The position numbers were made by a program, and so were the translations under genes. A DNA stretch of 64,000 nucleotides from NCBI RefSeq assembly GCF_018070575.1, contig NZ_JAGPXN010000003.1, positions 224,589-288,588 on the forward strand, read 5' to 3'. Source of the stretch: Micromonospora sp. C31 (GTDB lineage: Bacteria > Actinomycetota > Actinomycetes > Mycobacteriales > Micromonosporaceae). Within the stretch, counting starts at the first letter, position 1. Each line of letters starts with the position of its first letter. The notes beneath the pieces were generated by a model. It had not been told where the DNA came from, searched no databases, and saw only the letters and a program-made list of their open reading frames with translations. This document shows positions 1 to 8,666 of the stretch, in pieces.

Positions 1-1
1 C

Positions 2-574
2 GACCTCGACGCCGCGTTCGGCCGGGGCTCCAACGCGCACCTGCTGGCCGAGGTGGTGCGGCAGCTCGACGTGAAGGTGGAGCTGTCCGGCGGCATCCGC
101 GACGACGAGTCGTTGCACGCCGCACTCGGCACGGGCGCGGCCCGGGTGAACATCGGCACCGCCGCCCTGGAGGACCCCGTCTGGTGCGACCGGGTGTGCG
201 GGGAGTACGGCGACCGGGTGGCGATCGGGCTGGACGTGCGGGGTCGTACCCTCTCGGCCCGGGGCTGGACGCGCGACGGCGGCGACCTCTTCGAGGTGCT
301 GGAGCGGCTGGACAAGGCGGGTGCGACGCGCTACGTCGTCACCGACATCACCAAGGACGGCACCATGCGCGGGCCGAACCTGGACCTGCTGCGCGAGGTC
401 TGCGCCCGCACCGACGCCCCGGTGATCGCCTCCGGCGGGGTCTCCACGCTGGACGACCTGCGGGCGCTGGCCACGCTGGAGCCGCTCGGGGTGGAGGGCG
501 TGATCGCCGGCAAGGCGCTGTACGCGGGCGCCTTCACGGTGGCGCAGGCGCTGGAGACCCTGGCCGCGGCGTGA
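2..574 (+). CDS. priA: Phosphoribosyl isomerase A, 5'-truncated by the window edge
   Basis: C-terminal ~190 residues of the (beta/alpha)8-barrel isomerase that acts on ProFAR in histidine synthesis and, in actinobacteria, also on PRA in tryptophan synthesis. The frame is open from base 2, so the real start lies upstream. Visible features are [13 protein letters not shown], the phosphate-binding strand [16 protein letters not shown] and [13 protein letters not shown] near the C-terminus, all typical of the HisA/PriA family. Calling it PriA rather than HisA rests on the actinobacterial context: no trpF is seen near the trp genes in this window. The stop overlaps the next start by 4 bp (GTGA), so the RidA gene is translationally coupled to it. 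Confidence 0.93.
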   Translation, partial: DLDAAFGRGSNAHLLAEVVRQLDVKVELSGGIRDDESLHAALGTGAARVNIGTAALEDPVWCDRVCGEYGDRVAIGLDVRGRTLSARGWTRDGGDLFEVLERLDKAGATRYVVTDITKDGTMRGPNLDLLREVCARTDAPVIASGGVSTLDDLRALATLEPLGVEGVIAGKALYAGAFTVAQALETLAAA

Positions 575-960
575 CCGTCACGCGGCTCGGTTCGGGCGGC
601 CCGTGGGAGTCGCTGTACGGCTACTGCCGGGTGGTCCGGGCCGGCGACCTGGCCGTGACGGCGGGCTGCACCTCCACGGTGGACGGCACGGTCACCCACG
701 TCGGTGACGCGGCTGCGCAGACCGCCCAGGCGCTGCGGATCGGGCTGGACGCGCTGGCCGAGGTGGGCGCGGAGCCCGGCGACGTCGTGCGGACCCGGAT
801 GTACGTGACGGACCGGACGTACGCCGACGAGGTGGGCCGGGCGCACAACGCGGTCTTCGGCGCGGTCCGCCCGGCGGCCACCATGGTGGTGGTGGCCGGC
901 CTGCTGCACCCGGACCACCTGGTCGAGGTGGAGCTGGAGGCCTATCTCGGCGACCGCTGA
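571..960 (+). CDS. RidA/YjgF family enamine/imine deaminase-like protein
   Basis: 129 residues, the normal size for the RidA family, which hydrolyses reactive enamine/imine intermediates produced by PLP enzymes. The core is recognisable: [11 protein letters not shown], the segment [13 protein letters not shown] carrying the family arginine, and [20 protein letters not shown] near the C-terminus. The GTG start overlaps the priA stop by 4 bp, and this pairing behind priA suggests a housekeeping protective role beside amino-acid synthesis. Substrate specificity cannot be read from the sequence. Confidence 0.85.
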   Translation: MTVTRLGSGGPWESLYGYCRVVRAGDLAVTAGCTSTVDGTVTHVGDAAAQTAQALRIGLDALAEVGAEPGDVVRTRMYVTDRTYADEVGRAHNAVFGAVRPAATMVVVAGLLHPDHLVEVELEAYLGDR

Positions 961-1057
961 ACCGGTCGGCGGTGGCGTCGGCGGCGGTGGCGGCGGTCGT
1001 GGTCGCGTCCCGTCGGGGCGGCGGTAGCGGCGGTCACCGCCCACCCCGATCGGTTGT

Positions 1058-1074
1058 GCGCAATACAATTGCGC
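1058..1074. promoter_or_regulatory. Perfect 17-bp palindrome, candidate OhrR operator
   Basis: GCGCAAT-ACA-ATTGCGC: 7-bp perfect arms and a 3-bp spacer, ending 14 bp before the GTG of the MarR/OhrR gene. The AATT-containing palindrome resembles known OhrR operators. Its position over the likely start of transcription predicts autorepression of the ohrR-ohr pair, relieved by organic peroxides. The binding itself is inferred. Confidence 0.7.
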
Positions 1075-1088
1075 GCTACGGTTTCCCG

Positions 1089-1532
1089 GTGACCGACCAT
1101 CTGGTGCTGCGCCGGCAGGTGTGCTTCGCGCTCTACGCCGCGTCGCGCGCCCTCACCGACGTCTACCGGCCCGTCCTCGACGAGTTCGGTCTGACCTACC
1201 CGCAGTACCTGGTGCTGCTGGTGCTCTGGGAGCGCGACGACGCCCCCACGGTCTCCGAGCTCGGTGCCGCGCTGCGGCTGGACTCCGGCACGCTCTCCCC
1301 GCTGCTCAAGCGGCTGGAGGGGGCGGGGCTGGTCGTCCGGACCCGGTCGGCGCGCGACGAGCGGCGGGTGGAGGTGGGCCTGACCGGCGACGGGCGGGCC
1401 CTGCGGCACCGGATGGCGGAGGTGCCGCTGCGGGTCGCGCTCGCCACGGGCCTCACCGAGGCGGAGCTGGTCGCCCTGCGCGACACCCTCACCCGGGTCA
1501 CCGAGACGATCCACCGACAGAAGGAGCAGTGA
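1089..1532 (+). CDS. ohrR: MarR-family organic-peroxide sensor (OhrR-like)
   Basis: 147-residue winged-helix repressor. The N-terminus has VCFALYAASRALT, matching the reactive-cysteine segment of OhrR proteins (Cys at about residue 12), whose oxidation by organic hydroperoxides releases DNA. The winged helix runs through TVSELGAALRLDSGTLSPLL and the wing RTRSARDERRVEVGLT. The start is set at GTG 1089 because a perfect palindrome lies just upstream and MarR proteins of this type begin about 10 residues before the cysteine; a longer frame upstream is low-complexity. ohr follows after 5 bp, the usual regulator/effector arrangement. High confidence in family, slightly lower in the exact inducer. 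Confidence 0.88.
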   Translation: MTDHLVLRRQVCFALYAASRALTDVYRPVLDEFGLTYPQYLVLLVLWERDDAPTVSELGAALRLDSGTLSPLLKRLEGAGLVVRTRSARDERRVEVGLTGDGRALRHRMAEVPLRVALATGLTEAELVALRDTLTRVTETIHRQKEQ

Positions 1533-1537
1533 CCATC

Positions 1538-1963
1538 ATGCAGGTGCTCTACACCGCGTCCGCCCGGGCCACCGGGGACGGTCGGGACGGCCACGTCCGC
1601 ACCTCCGACGGCACCGTCGACCTGGATCTGGCCGTGCCGAAGGAGATGGGTGGCGCCGGCGGCGCCGCCAACCCCGAGCAGCTCTTCGCGGCCGGCTACG
1701 CCGCCTGCTTCCACTCGGCGCTGCGTCTGGTCGCCCGCAAGGCCAAGGTCGACGTCTCGGGTTCGGTCGTCGAGGCCGAGGTCGGCATCGGTGCCAACGG
1801 CAGCGGCGGCTTCGGGCTGGCCGTCACCCTCCTGGTGGACCTCCCGGCCGCCGAGCGGGCCGCCGCCGAGCAGGTCGTCGAGCAGGCGCACCGAGTCTGC
1901 CCCTACTCGAACGCGACCCGCGGCAACGTCGAGGTGGCCCTCACCGTACGCGAGGCGCTGTGA
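1538..1963 (+). CDS. ohr: Organic hydroperoxide resistance protein Ohr
   Basis: 141-residue OsmC/Ohr-family thiol peroxidase that reduces organic hydroperoxides in the cytoplasm. The peroxidatic cysteine lies in GYAACFHSALR and the resolving cysteine in HRVCPYSNATRGNVEV, both conserved. ATG 1538 is preferred: AAGGAG at 1521-1526 sits at good distance, while the in-frame GTG at 1529 lies almost on top of it. It forms a unit with the upstream ohrR and overlaps the next gene's GTG by 4 bp, so the oxidoreductase downstream is probably co-induced by peroxide. Confidence 0.93.
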   Translation: MQVLYTASARATGDGRDGHVRTSDGTVDLDLAVPKEMGGAGGAANPEQLFAAGYAACFHSALRLVARKAKVDVSGSVVEAEVGIGANGSGGFGLAVTLLVDLPAAERAAAEQVVEQAHRVCPYSNATRGNVEVALTVREAL

Positions 1964-2961
1964 GCACCCGCAACCGCGAGATCCACCTCGCCTCCCGCCC
2001 GCAGGGCTGGCCGACGGCCGACAACTTCCGCCTCGTCGAGACCGACGTGCCGACCCCCGGCCCGGGTCAGATCGTGGTCCGCAACCGGTACATGTCGGTT
2101 GACCCGTACATGCGGGGCCGGATGAACGACGTCAAGTCGTACGTGCCGCCGTTCGCGCTCGACGCGCCGCTGGACGGCGGGGCGGTCGGCGAGGTCGTGG
2201 CCGGTGAGACCGAGGGCCTGCGGCCCGGCGACACCGTGCTGCACGGCCTCGGCTGGCGCGAGTACGCGCTGCTCGACGCGAAGGCCGCCCGGAAGGTCGA
2301 CCCCGACCTCGCCCCGGTCACCGCCTACCTGGGCGTGCTGGGCATGACCGGCCTGACCGCGTACGCCGGGCTGCTGGAGGTCGCCGGGATGAAGCCGGGG
2401 GAGACCGTCTTCGTCTCCGCCGCCGCAGGCGCGGTGGGCAGCCTGGTCGGCCAGATCGCCAAGCTCAGGGGCGCGGCACGCGTGGTCGGCAGCGCCGGCT
2501 CGGCGGCCAAGGTCGAACGGCTGCGCGCGCTCGGCTTCGACGCCGCGTTCGACTACCACGACGGGCCCGTACGCGACTCGCTGAAGGCCGCCGCGCCCGA
2601 CGGCGTCGACGTCTACTTCGACAACGTCGGCGGCGACCACCTCGAGGCGGCGATCTCCGCGATGAGGGTGCACGGCCGGGCCGCGATCTGCGGCATGATC
2701 GCGCAGTACAACGACACCGAGCCCCCGGCCGCGCCGCGCAACCTGGCGCTGGTCATCGGCAAGCGGCTCACCCTGCGCGGCTTCCTGGTCGGCGACCACG
2801 GCCACCTGCGCGGCGAGTTCGTCCGCGAGATGGCCGGCTGGCTGCGCGACGGGAAGGTCTCCTACGACGAGACGGTCGTCGACGGCATCGAGGACGCCCC
2901 GGAGGCGTTCCTCGGCCTGCTGCGCGGCGAGAACCTCGGCAAGATGCTCGTCCGGGTGTGA
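1960..2961 (+). CDS. Zinc-free MDR-family NADP-dependent oxidoreductase
   Basis: 333 residues, medium-chain dehydrogenase/reductase of the leukotriene-B4 dehydrogenase/CurA type that reduces alkenal or enone double bonds with NADPH. There are no structural or catalytic zinc ligands. The N-terminal half has MSVDPYMRGRM, a hallmark of this subfamily; the Rossmann fold has VSAAAGAVGSLVGQIAKL, followed by GVDVYFDNVGGDHLEA. GTG 1960 overlaps the ohr stop. Coupling to ohr suggests removal of reactive aldehydes from lipid peroxidation, which is an inference from context. Confidence 0.88.
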   Translation: MSTRNREIHLASRPQGWPTADNFRLVETDVPTPGPGQIVVRNRYMSVDPYMRGRMNDVKSYVPPFALDAPLDGGAVGEVVAGETEGLRPGDTVLHGLGWREYALLDAKAARKVDPDLAPVTAYLGVLGMTGLTAYAGLLEVAGMKPGETVFVSAAAGAVGSLVGQIAKLRGAARVVGSAGSAAKVERLRALGFDAAFDYHDGPVRDSLKAAAPDGVDVYFDNVGGDHLEAAISAMRVHGRAAICGMIAQYNDTEPPAAPRNLALVIGKRLTLRGFLVGDHGHLRGEFVREMAGWLRDGKVSYDETVVDGIEDAPEAFLGLLRGENLGKMLVRV

Positions 2962-3044
2962 CCGGAAGCGCCGCTCCTGGCGCCACGGGTCCCGCTACGC
3001 GGTGGCCGGCCTCACCGGCCGGTCACCGCCGGGACCGGGAAGGA

Positions 3045-3050
3045 TAGGCT
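3045..3050 (+). promoter_or_regulatory. -10 box of a probably leaderless hisF transcript
   Basis: TAGGCT lies 6 nt before the ATG of hisF, with no Shine-Dalgarno sequence between. This spacing puts the transcription start on or next to the A of the ATG. The same arrangement recurs at many starts in the window. Confidence 0.5.
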
Positions 3051-3056
3051 CGCGGC

Positions 3057-3824
3057 ATGACGGTGGCGGTGCGGGTCATCCCGTGTCTCGACGTGGACGC
3101 CGGTCGGGTGGTCAAGGGGGTCAACTTCCTCGACCTGCGCGACGCCGGCGACCCGGTGGAGCTGGCGGCGGCGTACGACCGGGCCGGCGCGGACGAGCTG
3201 ACCTTCCTCGACGTCACCGCCTCCTCCAGCGACCGGGGCACGATGCTCGACGTGGTCCGCCGCACGGCGGAGTCGGTCTTCATCCCGCTCACCGTCGGCG
3301 GCGGCGTCCGGCAGGTCGCCGACGTCGACACCCTGCTGCGCGCCGGCGCGGACAAGGTCGGGGTGAACACCGCCGCGATCGCCCGCCCGGAGCTGATCGC
3401 CGAGATCGCCGACCGCTTCGGCCGGCAGGTGCTGGTGCTCTCGCTGGACGTACGGCGCGCGCCCGGAGGCGGCACGCCCAGCGGGTTCGAGGTGACCACC
3501 CACGGCGGCCGGCGCGGCACCGGGCTCGACGCGGTCGGGTGGGCCCGCCGCGGCGCCGAGCTGGGTGCGGGCGAGATCCTGCTGAACTCGATGGACGCCG
3601 ACGGCACCAAGGCCGGCTTCGACCTGGAACTCATCGGCGCGGTGCGCCGGGTGGTCGACGTTCCGGTGGTGGCCAGCGGCGGCGCCGGCGAGGTGGCGCA
3701 CTTCGCGCCGGCGATCGGCGCCGGCGCCGACGCGGTGCTCGCCGCCAGCGTCTTCCACTTCGGCGAGCTGACCGTCGCCGAGGTCAAGGACGCGCTGCGC
3801 GGGGCCGGGCACCCCGTCCGCTGA
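3057..3824 (+). CDS. hisF: Imidazole glycerol phosphate synthase, cyclase subunit
   Basis: 255 residues, full length. HisF takes ammonia from HisH and closes the imidazole ring, giving IGP and AICAR. Diagnostic parts of the barrel are [19 protein letters not shown] with the first catalytic Asp, ITVGGG-like [30 protein letters not shown] with the second catalytic Asp, and [10 protein letters not shown]. hisH is not in the window and presumably lies upstream of priA. The gene is isolated from priA by the peroxide genes and appears to have its own promoter. Confidence 0.96.
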   Translation: MTVAVRVIPCLDVDAGRVVKGVNFLDLRDAGDPVELAAAYDRAGADELTFLDVTASSSDRGTMLDVVRRTAESVFIPLTVGGGVRQVADVDTLLRAGADKVGVNTAAIARPELIAEIADRFGRQVLVLSLDVRRAPGGGTPSGFEVTTHGGRRGTGLDAVGWARRGAELGAGEILLNSMDADGTKAGFDLELIGAVRRVVDVPVVASGGAGEVAHFAPAIGAGADAVLAASVFHFGELTVAEVKDALRGAGHPVR

Positions 3825-3853
3825 CCGCCCGCGTGATCTGGCCGGCCGGCGCA

Positions 3854-3900
3854 ATCCGCCCGGTCCCTCCGGCCCGCGTGATCCGCCCGGTCCCTCCGGC
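3854..3900. repeat. 27-bp tandem duplication between convergent genes
   Basis: A unit beginning ATCCGCCCGGTCCCTCCGG occurs at 3854-3880 and again from 3881 (20 bp matched before divergence). It fills most of the 99-bp gap between hisF and the convergent gene and codes for nothing recognisable. Confidence 0.6.
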
Positions 3901-3923
3901 CTGCCCGGCCCGTCGGTGCCCGC

Positions 3924-4385
3924 TCAGTCGCGGCGGGACCGGTTCTCGGGCGAACGCCGCGGCGCCGGGATCGACCGCACCACGTACTCCTGGACGGCGG
4001 CGGCGTGGTCGGCCTCCTCCAGCTGCCACTCCGCACTGACGGGGGCGTGCCGCCGCACCAGCACCCCCTGCACGGTGTCCACCGTGGTGGCCAGCCCGGC
4101 GCTCGGCCGGGTGCGCCAGAGGCGTTCACCGTCGGCGGTGATCCGGAACCAGCCGTCGGTGACGCTGACCAGCCCGGCCCCGACGAGGCGACGGACCGCC
4201 GCCTCCACCTCGTGCCGTTCGGGGATCGCCTGGTTGAGGTGGTCGGCGGTGGAGAGCACGTCGGCGAGGCGTACGCCCTCGGGGCGGCGGCTGGTCGCCG
4301 CGCGGCGGTGCCGTCCCGCACCGCTGGCGATCACCACCGAGACGAAGATCCAGGCATCGCTCCAGCGCCATCCGTTCTCCCCCAT
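3924..4385 (-). CDS. Hypothetical protein with winged-helix-like middle
   Basis: 153 residues, family not recognised. An N-terminal hydrophobic stretch (about residues 9-22) is followed by a region with winged-helix character: RLADVLSTADHLNQAIPERH, then VEAAVRRLVGAGLVSV and DGWFRITADGERLWR. This reads like a small regulator or partner protein; no catalytic motif is seen. ATG 4385 is chosen because the hexamer CAGAAT (minus strand, 4392-4397) lies exactly 6 nt upstream, the leaderless pattern seen elsewhere here. The frame stays open upstream but is low-complexity. Convergent with hisF. Confidence 0.55.
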   Translation of the reverse strand: MGENGWRWSDAWIFVSVVIASGAGRHRRAATSRRPEGVRLADVLSTADHLNQAIPERHEVEAAVRRLVGAGLVSVTDGWFRITADGERLWRTRPSAGLATTVDTVQGVLVRRHAPVSAEWQLEEADHAAAVQEYVVRSIPAPRRSPENRSRRD

Positions 4386-4534
4386 GCGAGGATTCTGCCG
4401 GGCGTGGCGTCCGAAGGGAACACCGGCGTCCGGCCCGTGTCCCCGGGACAGGGGTGGGCTCGGACGCGGCTCGGGGTGGCACTGGGGCGGTGCGCCCGGC
4501 CGGGTCCGCCGCCATCCCGGGGGCGGCGCGCGGG

Positions 4535-5191
4535 TCAGGCCGTGGGGAGCGGCGCGACCGGGCCCGCAGTGGGGCGGTCCTTCGGCCCGGCGACGGTGAA
4601 CAGCGGCAGGAAGAGCTGGGTCAGCGGGCCGATGGCCAGCGCGTAGACGACCGTGCCGACGCCCACCGTGCCGCCCAGCAGCCAGCCCAGCGCCAGCACC
4701 GCGACCTCGATGACGGTGCGGACGAGCCGGATCGAGCGGCCGGGCCGGCGGGCGACGTAGCCGGTCATCAGGCCGTCGCGGGGGCCGGGCCCGAGGCGGG
4801 CGCCGATGTAGAGCCCCGTCGCCGCCCCGTTGGCCACGATGCCGGCGACCAGCATCCCGGCCCGTACGCCCAGCGGCCCGCCGCCCGGCAGCAGCGCGAG
4901 CGCCGCGTCCACCACCAGCCCGATCACCAGGACGTTGCTGACCGTGCCGAGGCCGGGGCGCTGGCGCAGGGGTATCCAGAGCAGCAGCACCAGCGCGCCC
5001 ACCGCGATGGTGACGATGCCGAAGGAGAGGCCGGTCAGCTCGGACAGGCCCTGGTGGAACACGTCCCACGGGTCGAGCCCCAGCCCCGATTCGATCATCA
5101 GGGCCATGCTCACGCCGTAGAGGACGAGGCCCGCGTAGAGCTGGCTGAGCCGCCGCACGGAACGATGTCGGAGATTGCCAATCGGTGTCAC
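4535..5191 (-). CDS. YczE-like integral membrane protein
   Basis: About 218 residues with five or six hydrophobic helices; segments such as LYGVSMALMIESGLGLDPWD and GLGPRDGLMTG-like GPGPRDGLMTGYV mark the YczE/YyaS family of unknown function. It is divergent from a MocR-type regulator, and in enterobacteria the MocR protein YczR controls yczE, so conservation of the pair supports the call. GTG 5191 is chosen because TAGCGT (minus strand, 5199-5204) sits 7 nt upstream; TTG 5212 and GTG 5200 would run into that -10 box. The C-terminal tail after about residue 205 is polar and proline-rich. Confidence 0.85.
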   Translation of the reverse strand: MTPIGNLRHRSVRRLSQLYAGLVLYGVSMALMIESGLGLDPWDVFHQGLSELTGLSFGIVTIAVGALVLLLWIPLRQRPGLGTVSNVLVIGLVVDAALALLPGGGPLGVRAGMLVAGIVANGAATGLYIGARLGPGPRDGLMTGYVARRPGRSIRLVRTVIEVAVLALGWLLGGTVGVGTVVYALAIGPLTQLFLPLFTVAGPKDRPTAGPVAPLPTA

Positions 5192-5234
5192 CCATGCCAC
5201 GCTAAAGGCCAATTAGCGCAGCGTAAGAGCCAAT
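5177..5234. promoter_or_regulatory. Three GCCAAT direct repeats between yczE-like and MocR genes
   Basis: GCCAAT occurs at 5177-5182, 5208-5213 and 5229-5234, spaced 31 and 21 bp, i.e. three and two helical turns, so all copies lie on one DNA face. The last two flank the -35/-10 region of the minus-strand gene; an inverted copy (ATTGGC) lies at 5276-5281 inside the regulator. MocR regulators typically bind direct repeats, so this is the probable operator. Binding is inferred. Confidence 0.5.
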
Positions 5235-5249
5235 CCGGGGAGAGTGGCC

Positions 5250-6707
5250 ATGACGAGTCAGGTTAGGGGTGCGCAATTGGCCCGGCTCCTCGGCCAGTGG
5301 CATGCCCTTCCCGGCCGCCGCCGCAGCCCCGACTACGCCGCCCTGGCCGGTGCCGTACGCGGGCTGCTCGCCGACGGCCGGCTGCCGCTGGGCGTGCGGC
5401 TGCCCGCCGAGCGGGAGCTGGCCGAGGCGCTGAAGATCAGCCGGACCACGGTCACGGCCGCGTACCGGGAGCTGCGGGAGAGCGGGCACCTCGCCAGCCG
5501 GCGGGGGGCCGGCAGCTGGACGATGCTCCCGGGCACCCACCGGGTGGCGAGCACCGGGCTCTGGACCCCGCTGGACGACCGCGACATGATCGACCTCGGG
5601 GTCGCCGCGCTCGCCGCACCGCCCGAGCTGCTGCCGGCCGCCCGCGCGGCGGCCGAGGACCTGCCCCGTTACCTGGGCGGCGCCGGCTACCACCCGACCG
5701 GCATCATCGAGCTGCGCGAGGCGGTCGCCCGCGCCTACACCGCCCGGGGCCTGCCCACCTCGCCCGACCAGATCATGGTCACCAACGGCACCCAGCACGC
5801 CCTCGACCTGGTGCTCCGGCTGGCCCTGGCCCCCGGCGGCAACGTGCTGGTCGAGGCGCCCAGCTATCCGAACGCGCTGGCCGCGCTGGCCGCCCGCCGG
5901 GCCCGGATCACCACCCACGGTCTGGCCGTCGAGGAGCCCGGATGGGACGCCGACCTGCTGCTCGGCGGCCTCCGGCAGGCGCGGCCCAAGCTGGCGTACC
6001 TGATCCCGGACTTCCAGAACCCGACCGGCCACCTGATGCCGGCGGCGCTGCGGGAACGGGTGGTGGCCACGGCGCACGCCGTCGGCACCGACCTGGTCGT
6101 CGACGAGTCCTTCGTGGACCTGCCGCTGGACGGGACCGTGCTGCCCCCGCCGACCGCCAGCTTCGACCGGCACTCCCGGGTCATCACCATCGGCGGGATG
6201 AGCAAGCCCTTCTGGGGCGGCCTGCGCATCGGCTGGGTCCGGGCCTCCGCCCCGCAGGTGCAGCGGCTCGCCGCCGCCCGCGTCGGCGTCGACATGGCCA
6301 GCCCCGTCCTGGACCAGCTGGTCGCGGTGCACCTGCTCGCCGACGCGCCGGCCATCGTCGCCGCCCGCCAGGCCCAGCTGACCGCTCAGCGCGACGCGCT
6401 GCTCGCCGCGCTCGCGCAGCGCCTGCCCGAGTGGCGGGTCACCGTCCCGCACGGCGGGGTGACGCTCTGGGCCGAGCTCGACGGCCCGATCTCCAGCGCG
6501 CTGGCCCGGGCCGCCGAGGAGGTCGGCGTACGCCTGGCACCCGGCCCCCGGTTCGGCCTGGACGGCACGTTGGAACGCTTCCTGCGACTGCCGTTCACCC
6601 TCCCGGCCGCCGACCTGGTCGAGGCGGTCGGGCGCATCGCGGCGGTCCGCTACGACCTGGACCGGGGCGGTCGGTCGCAGTGGCGGGAGCCGACGGTCAT
6701 CGCCTGA
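5250..6707 (+). CDS. MocR-type regulator (GntR HTH fused to aminotransferase fold), YczR-like
   Basis: 485 residues. An N-terminal GntR winged helix (about 20-85: GVRLPAERELAEALKISRTT, then ELRESGHLASRRGAGS) is joined to a class I aminotransferase fold that binds PLP as effector. The PLP-lysine motif is ITIGGMSKPFWGGLRIGW, with VTNGTQHALDL and PDFQNPTGH upstream, all in order. ATG 5250 follows GGGGAGAG at a normal distance; GTG 5244 is possible. Divergence from the YczE-like gene, with in-phase repeats between them, suggests it controls that gene and itself. Confidence 0.93.
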   Translation: MTSQVRGAQLARLLGQWHALPGRRRSPDYAALAGAVRGLLADGRLPLGVRLPAERELAEALKISRTTVTAAYRELRESGHLASRRGAGSWTMLPGTHRVASTGLWTPLDDRDMIDLGVAALAAPPELLPAARAAAEDLPRYLGGAGYHPTGIIELREAVARAYTARGLPTSPDQIMVTNGTQHALDLVLRLALAPGGNVLVEAPSYPNALAALAARRARITTHGLAVEEPGWDADLLLGGLRQARPKLAYLIPDFQNPTGHLMPAALRERVVATAHAVGTDLVVDESFVDLPLDGTVLPPPTASFDRHSRVITIGGMSKPFWGGLRIGWVRASAPQVQRLAAARVGVDMASPVLDQLVAVHLLADAPAIVAARQAQLTAQRDALLAALAQRLPEWRVTVPHGGVTLWAELDGPISSALARAAEEVGVRLAPGPRFGLDGTLERFLRLPFTLPAADLVEAVGRIAAVRYDLDRGGRSQWREPTVIA

Positions 6708-6748
6708 GGGGGGCCGGCGTTCGCTGCCCGCCCCCGGCCCTGCCCCGG

Positions 6749-6790
6749 ACGCCGGTGACCCCGCGCCGCAGCGCGGGGTCACCGGCGTCG
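6749..6790. terminator. Bidirectional hairpin between MocR gene and fadD
   Basis: Perfect 19-bp inverted repeat (6749-6767 and 6772-6790) with a 4-nt CGCA loop, placed between two convergent stops. No long T-run follows, as is common in high-GC actinobacteria. Confidence 0.85.
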
Positions 6791-6795
6791 CATGC

Positions 6796-8622
6796 TCAGA
6801 GTTCGGCCAGCGAGCCCGCGTACATCTTCTCGATCTCGCCGGCGAAGTTGCTCTCCACGCCGCGGCGCTTGATCTTCAGGGACGGGGTGATCTCCCCGTC
6901 CTCGATGGTCAGGTCGCGCGGCAGGATGGCGACCTTCTTGATCGTCTCCCAGCGGTTGAGCTTCGCGTTGAGCTCGGCCACGTAACCCTCGACCATGGCC
7001 TTCGCCTCCGGCGAGGAGACGATCTCGGTGTAGTCGCGGCCCTCCAACGGGGTGCCGACGGCCCAGCCCTTGATCGCCTCAGGGTCCAGCGTGACCAGCA
7101 TCGTGCAGTAGTTGCGGGCCTGGCCGATCACCACCGCCTGGGAGGTGTACGGGCAGGTCGCCTTGAACAGCCCCTCGATGTGCGAAGGCGCGACGTACTT
7201 GCCGCCCGAGGTCTTGACCAGGTCCTTCTTCCGGTCGGTGATCTTCAGGTAGCCGTCGGCGTCCAGGGTGCCGATGTCGCCGGTGCGGAAGAAGCCGTCC
7301 TCGGTGAACGCGGCCGCGGTCTCCTCGGGCAGGTTGTGGTAGCCGCGCATCACCGGCCGGCCGCGCACCAGGATCTCTCCGTCGGTGTCGATCCGGCACT
7401 CCAGGTCGCCCATCGCCTTGCCGACGGTGCCGATCCGCAGCCCGTCCGGCGGGTTGACGAAGTTGCCGGCGCTGGTCTCGGTGAGGCCGTAGCCCTCGGA
7501 GATCGGCAGGTTCGCCGCGGCGAAGAAGGTGGCGATCTCCGGGCTGAGCGGGGCGGCGCCGGAGACGAGGACCCGGATCCGGCCCCCGAGGCGGGCCTGG
7601 AGCTTGCTGAACACCAGCTTCTCGGCCACCGTGTACTTCAGCTTCAGCCCCGTCGGGACGGGCCTGCCGGCCTGCTCCAGGGCGACCTTCTCGGTACCGA
7701 CCCGGACACCCCAGGCGAAGATCTTCGCCTTCGCGCCGCCGCTGGCCTGCGCGGTGGTCACCGCCTTGTTGTAGACCTTCTCGTAGACCCGGGGCGCGCC
7801 GCACATCAGCGTCGGGCGGATCACCGAGAGCAGCTCGACCAGCTTGTCGACCCGGCCGTCGACGTACGTCGGCAGGCCCACGTGGATCGCCCCGCAGAGC
7901 AGGGTCTTGCCGAACGAGTGCGACAGCGGCAGCCAGAGGTACTGCAGGTCGTTCTCGCGGAGCAGCCCCAGCTCGGCCTGCGCCACGCCCTCCCAGCACC
8001 AGCCGCCGTGCAGCAGCTCGACGCCCTTCGGGCGGCCGGTGGTGCCGGAGGTGTAGATCAGGGTGGCCAGGTGGTCGGGGCCGATCCCGGCGACCAGCGT
8101 GTCGATCAGGTCGGGCTGGGCGGCAAGGGCGCGGGCGCCCTGCTCCTCCAACTCGGCGAGGGTGAGCTGGGGGACGGCGGCGGCCGGGTCGGCGGCGCCG
8201 TCGAAGAGCACGACGTGGGTCAGCGCCGGCAGGTCGGCGCCGGCGATCTTGGCGGCCTGGGCCGGGTCCTCGGCGAACAGCACGCGGGAGCCGGAGTCGG
8301 CGACGATGTAGGTCGCGTCGTCGGGCTCCGTGGTCGGGTAGACGGTGGTGGTCGCGCCACCGGCGCACATGATGCCGAGGTCGGCGATCACCCATTCGAG
8401 CCGGGTGTTCGCCAGGATCGCGACCGGATCCTCCAGGCCGACACCGAGGCCGTGCAGCCCGGCGGCGACCGCCTTGGCGCGACGGGCCATCTGCTCCCAG
8501 TTCAGCCAGACCGGGCCGGAGTCGTCGGGGGCCGGGTGGGCGAAAGCGTCACGGTCGGGGGACGCCGCCACGCGCTTGAGGAACATGTCGGGGATGGAAC
8601 GGTACGGTACATCGAGAGCCAT
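6796..8622 (-). CDS. Long-chain fatty-acid-CoA ligase, FadD15-like
   Basis: 608-residue acyl-CoA synthetase (ANL superfamily) that activates fatty acids with ATP and CoA. The AMP-binding loop is LIYTSGTTGRPKGVEL, the adenine motif is ISEGYGLTETSAGN, the hinge region holds TGDIGTLDADGYLKITDRKK and the A10-type lysine region is LVKTSGGKYVAPSHIE. Length and order match actinobacterial FadD15. ATG 8622 has GAAGGCGG upstream. The promoter (TACCCT, minus strand, 8684-8689) is followed by a GTGA-N6-TCAC palindrome, suggesting repression by a Crp-like regulator. Transcribed alone. Confidence 0.92.
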   Translation of the reverse strand: MALDVPYRSIPDMFLKRVAASPDRDAFAHPAPDDSGPVWLNWEQMARRAKAVAAGLHGLGVGLEDPVAILANTRLEWVIADLGIMCAGGATTTVYPTTEPDDATYIVADSGSRVLFAEDPAQAAKIAGADLPALTHVVLFDGAADPAAAVPQLTLAELEEQGARALAAQPDLIDTLVAGIGPDHLATLIYTSGTTGRPKGVELLHGGWCWEGVAQAELGLLRENDLQYLWLPLSHSFGKTLLCGAIHVGLPTYVDGRVDKLVELLSVIRPTLMCGAPRVYEKVYNKAVTTAQASGGAKAKIFAWGVRVGTEKVALEQAGRPVPTGLKLKYTVAEKLVFSKLQARLGGRIRVLVSGAAPLSPEIATFFAAANLPISEGYGLTETSAGNFVNPPDGLRIGTVGKAMGDLECRIDTDGEILVRGRPVMRGYHNLPEETAAAFTEDGFFRTGDIGTLDADGYLKITDRKKDLVKTSGGKYVAPSHIEGLFKATCPYTSQAVVIGQARNYCTMLVTLDPEAIKGWAVGTPLEGRDYTEIVSSPEAKAMVEGYVAELNAKLNRWETIKKVAILPRDLTIEDGEITPSLKIKRRGVESNFAGEIEKMYAGSLAEL

Positions 8623-8650
8623 CGCTGTAGCCGCCTTCGGGGGGTGGAGA

Positions 8651-8666
8651 CGTGACAGCGGTCACG
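8651..8666. promoter_or_regulatory. Crp-like palindrome in the fadD leader
   Basis: CGTGACAGCGGTCACG is a perfect inverted repeat fitting the GTGA-N6-TCAC pattern of Crp-family sites. It lies just downstream of the predicted fadD transcription start (about 8676-8677 on the minus strand), so a bound regulator would be expected to repress. Match is to the half-sites only; the spacer lacks the central TA often seen. Confidence 0.5.
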
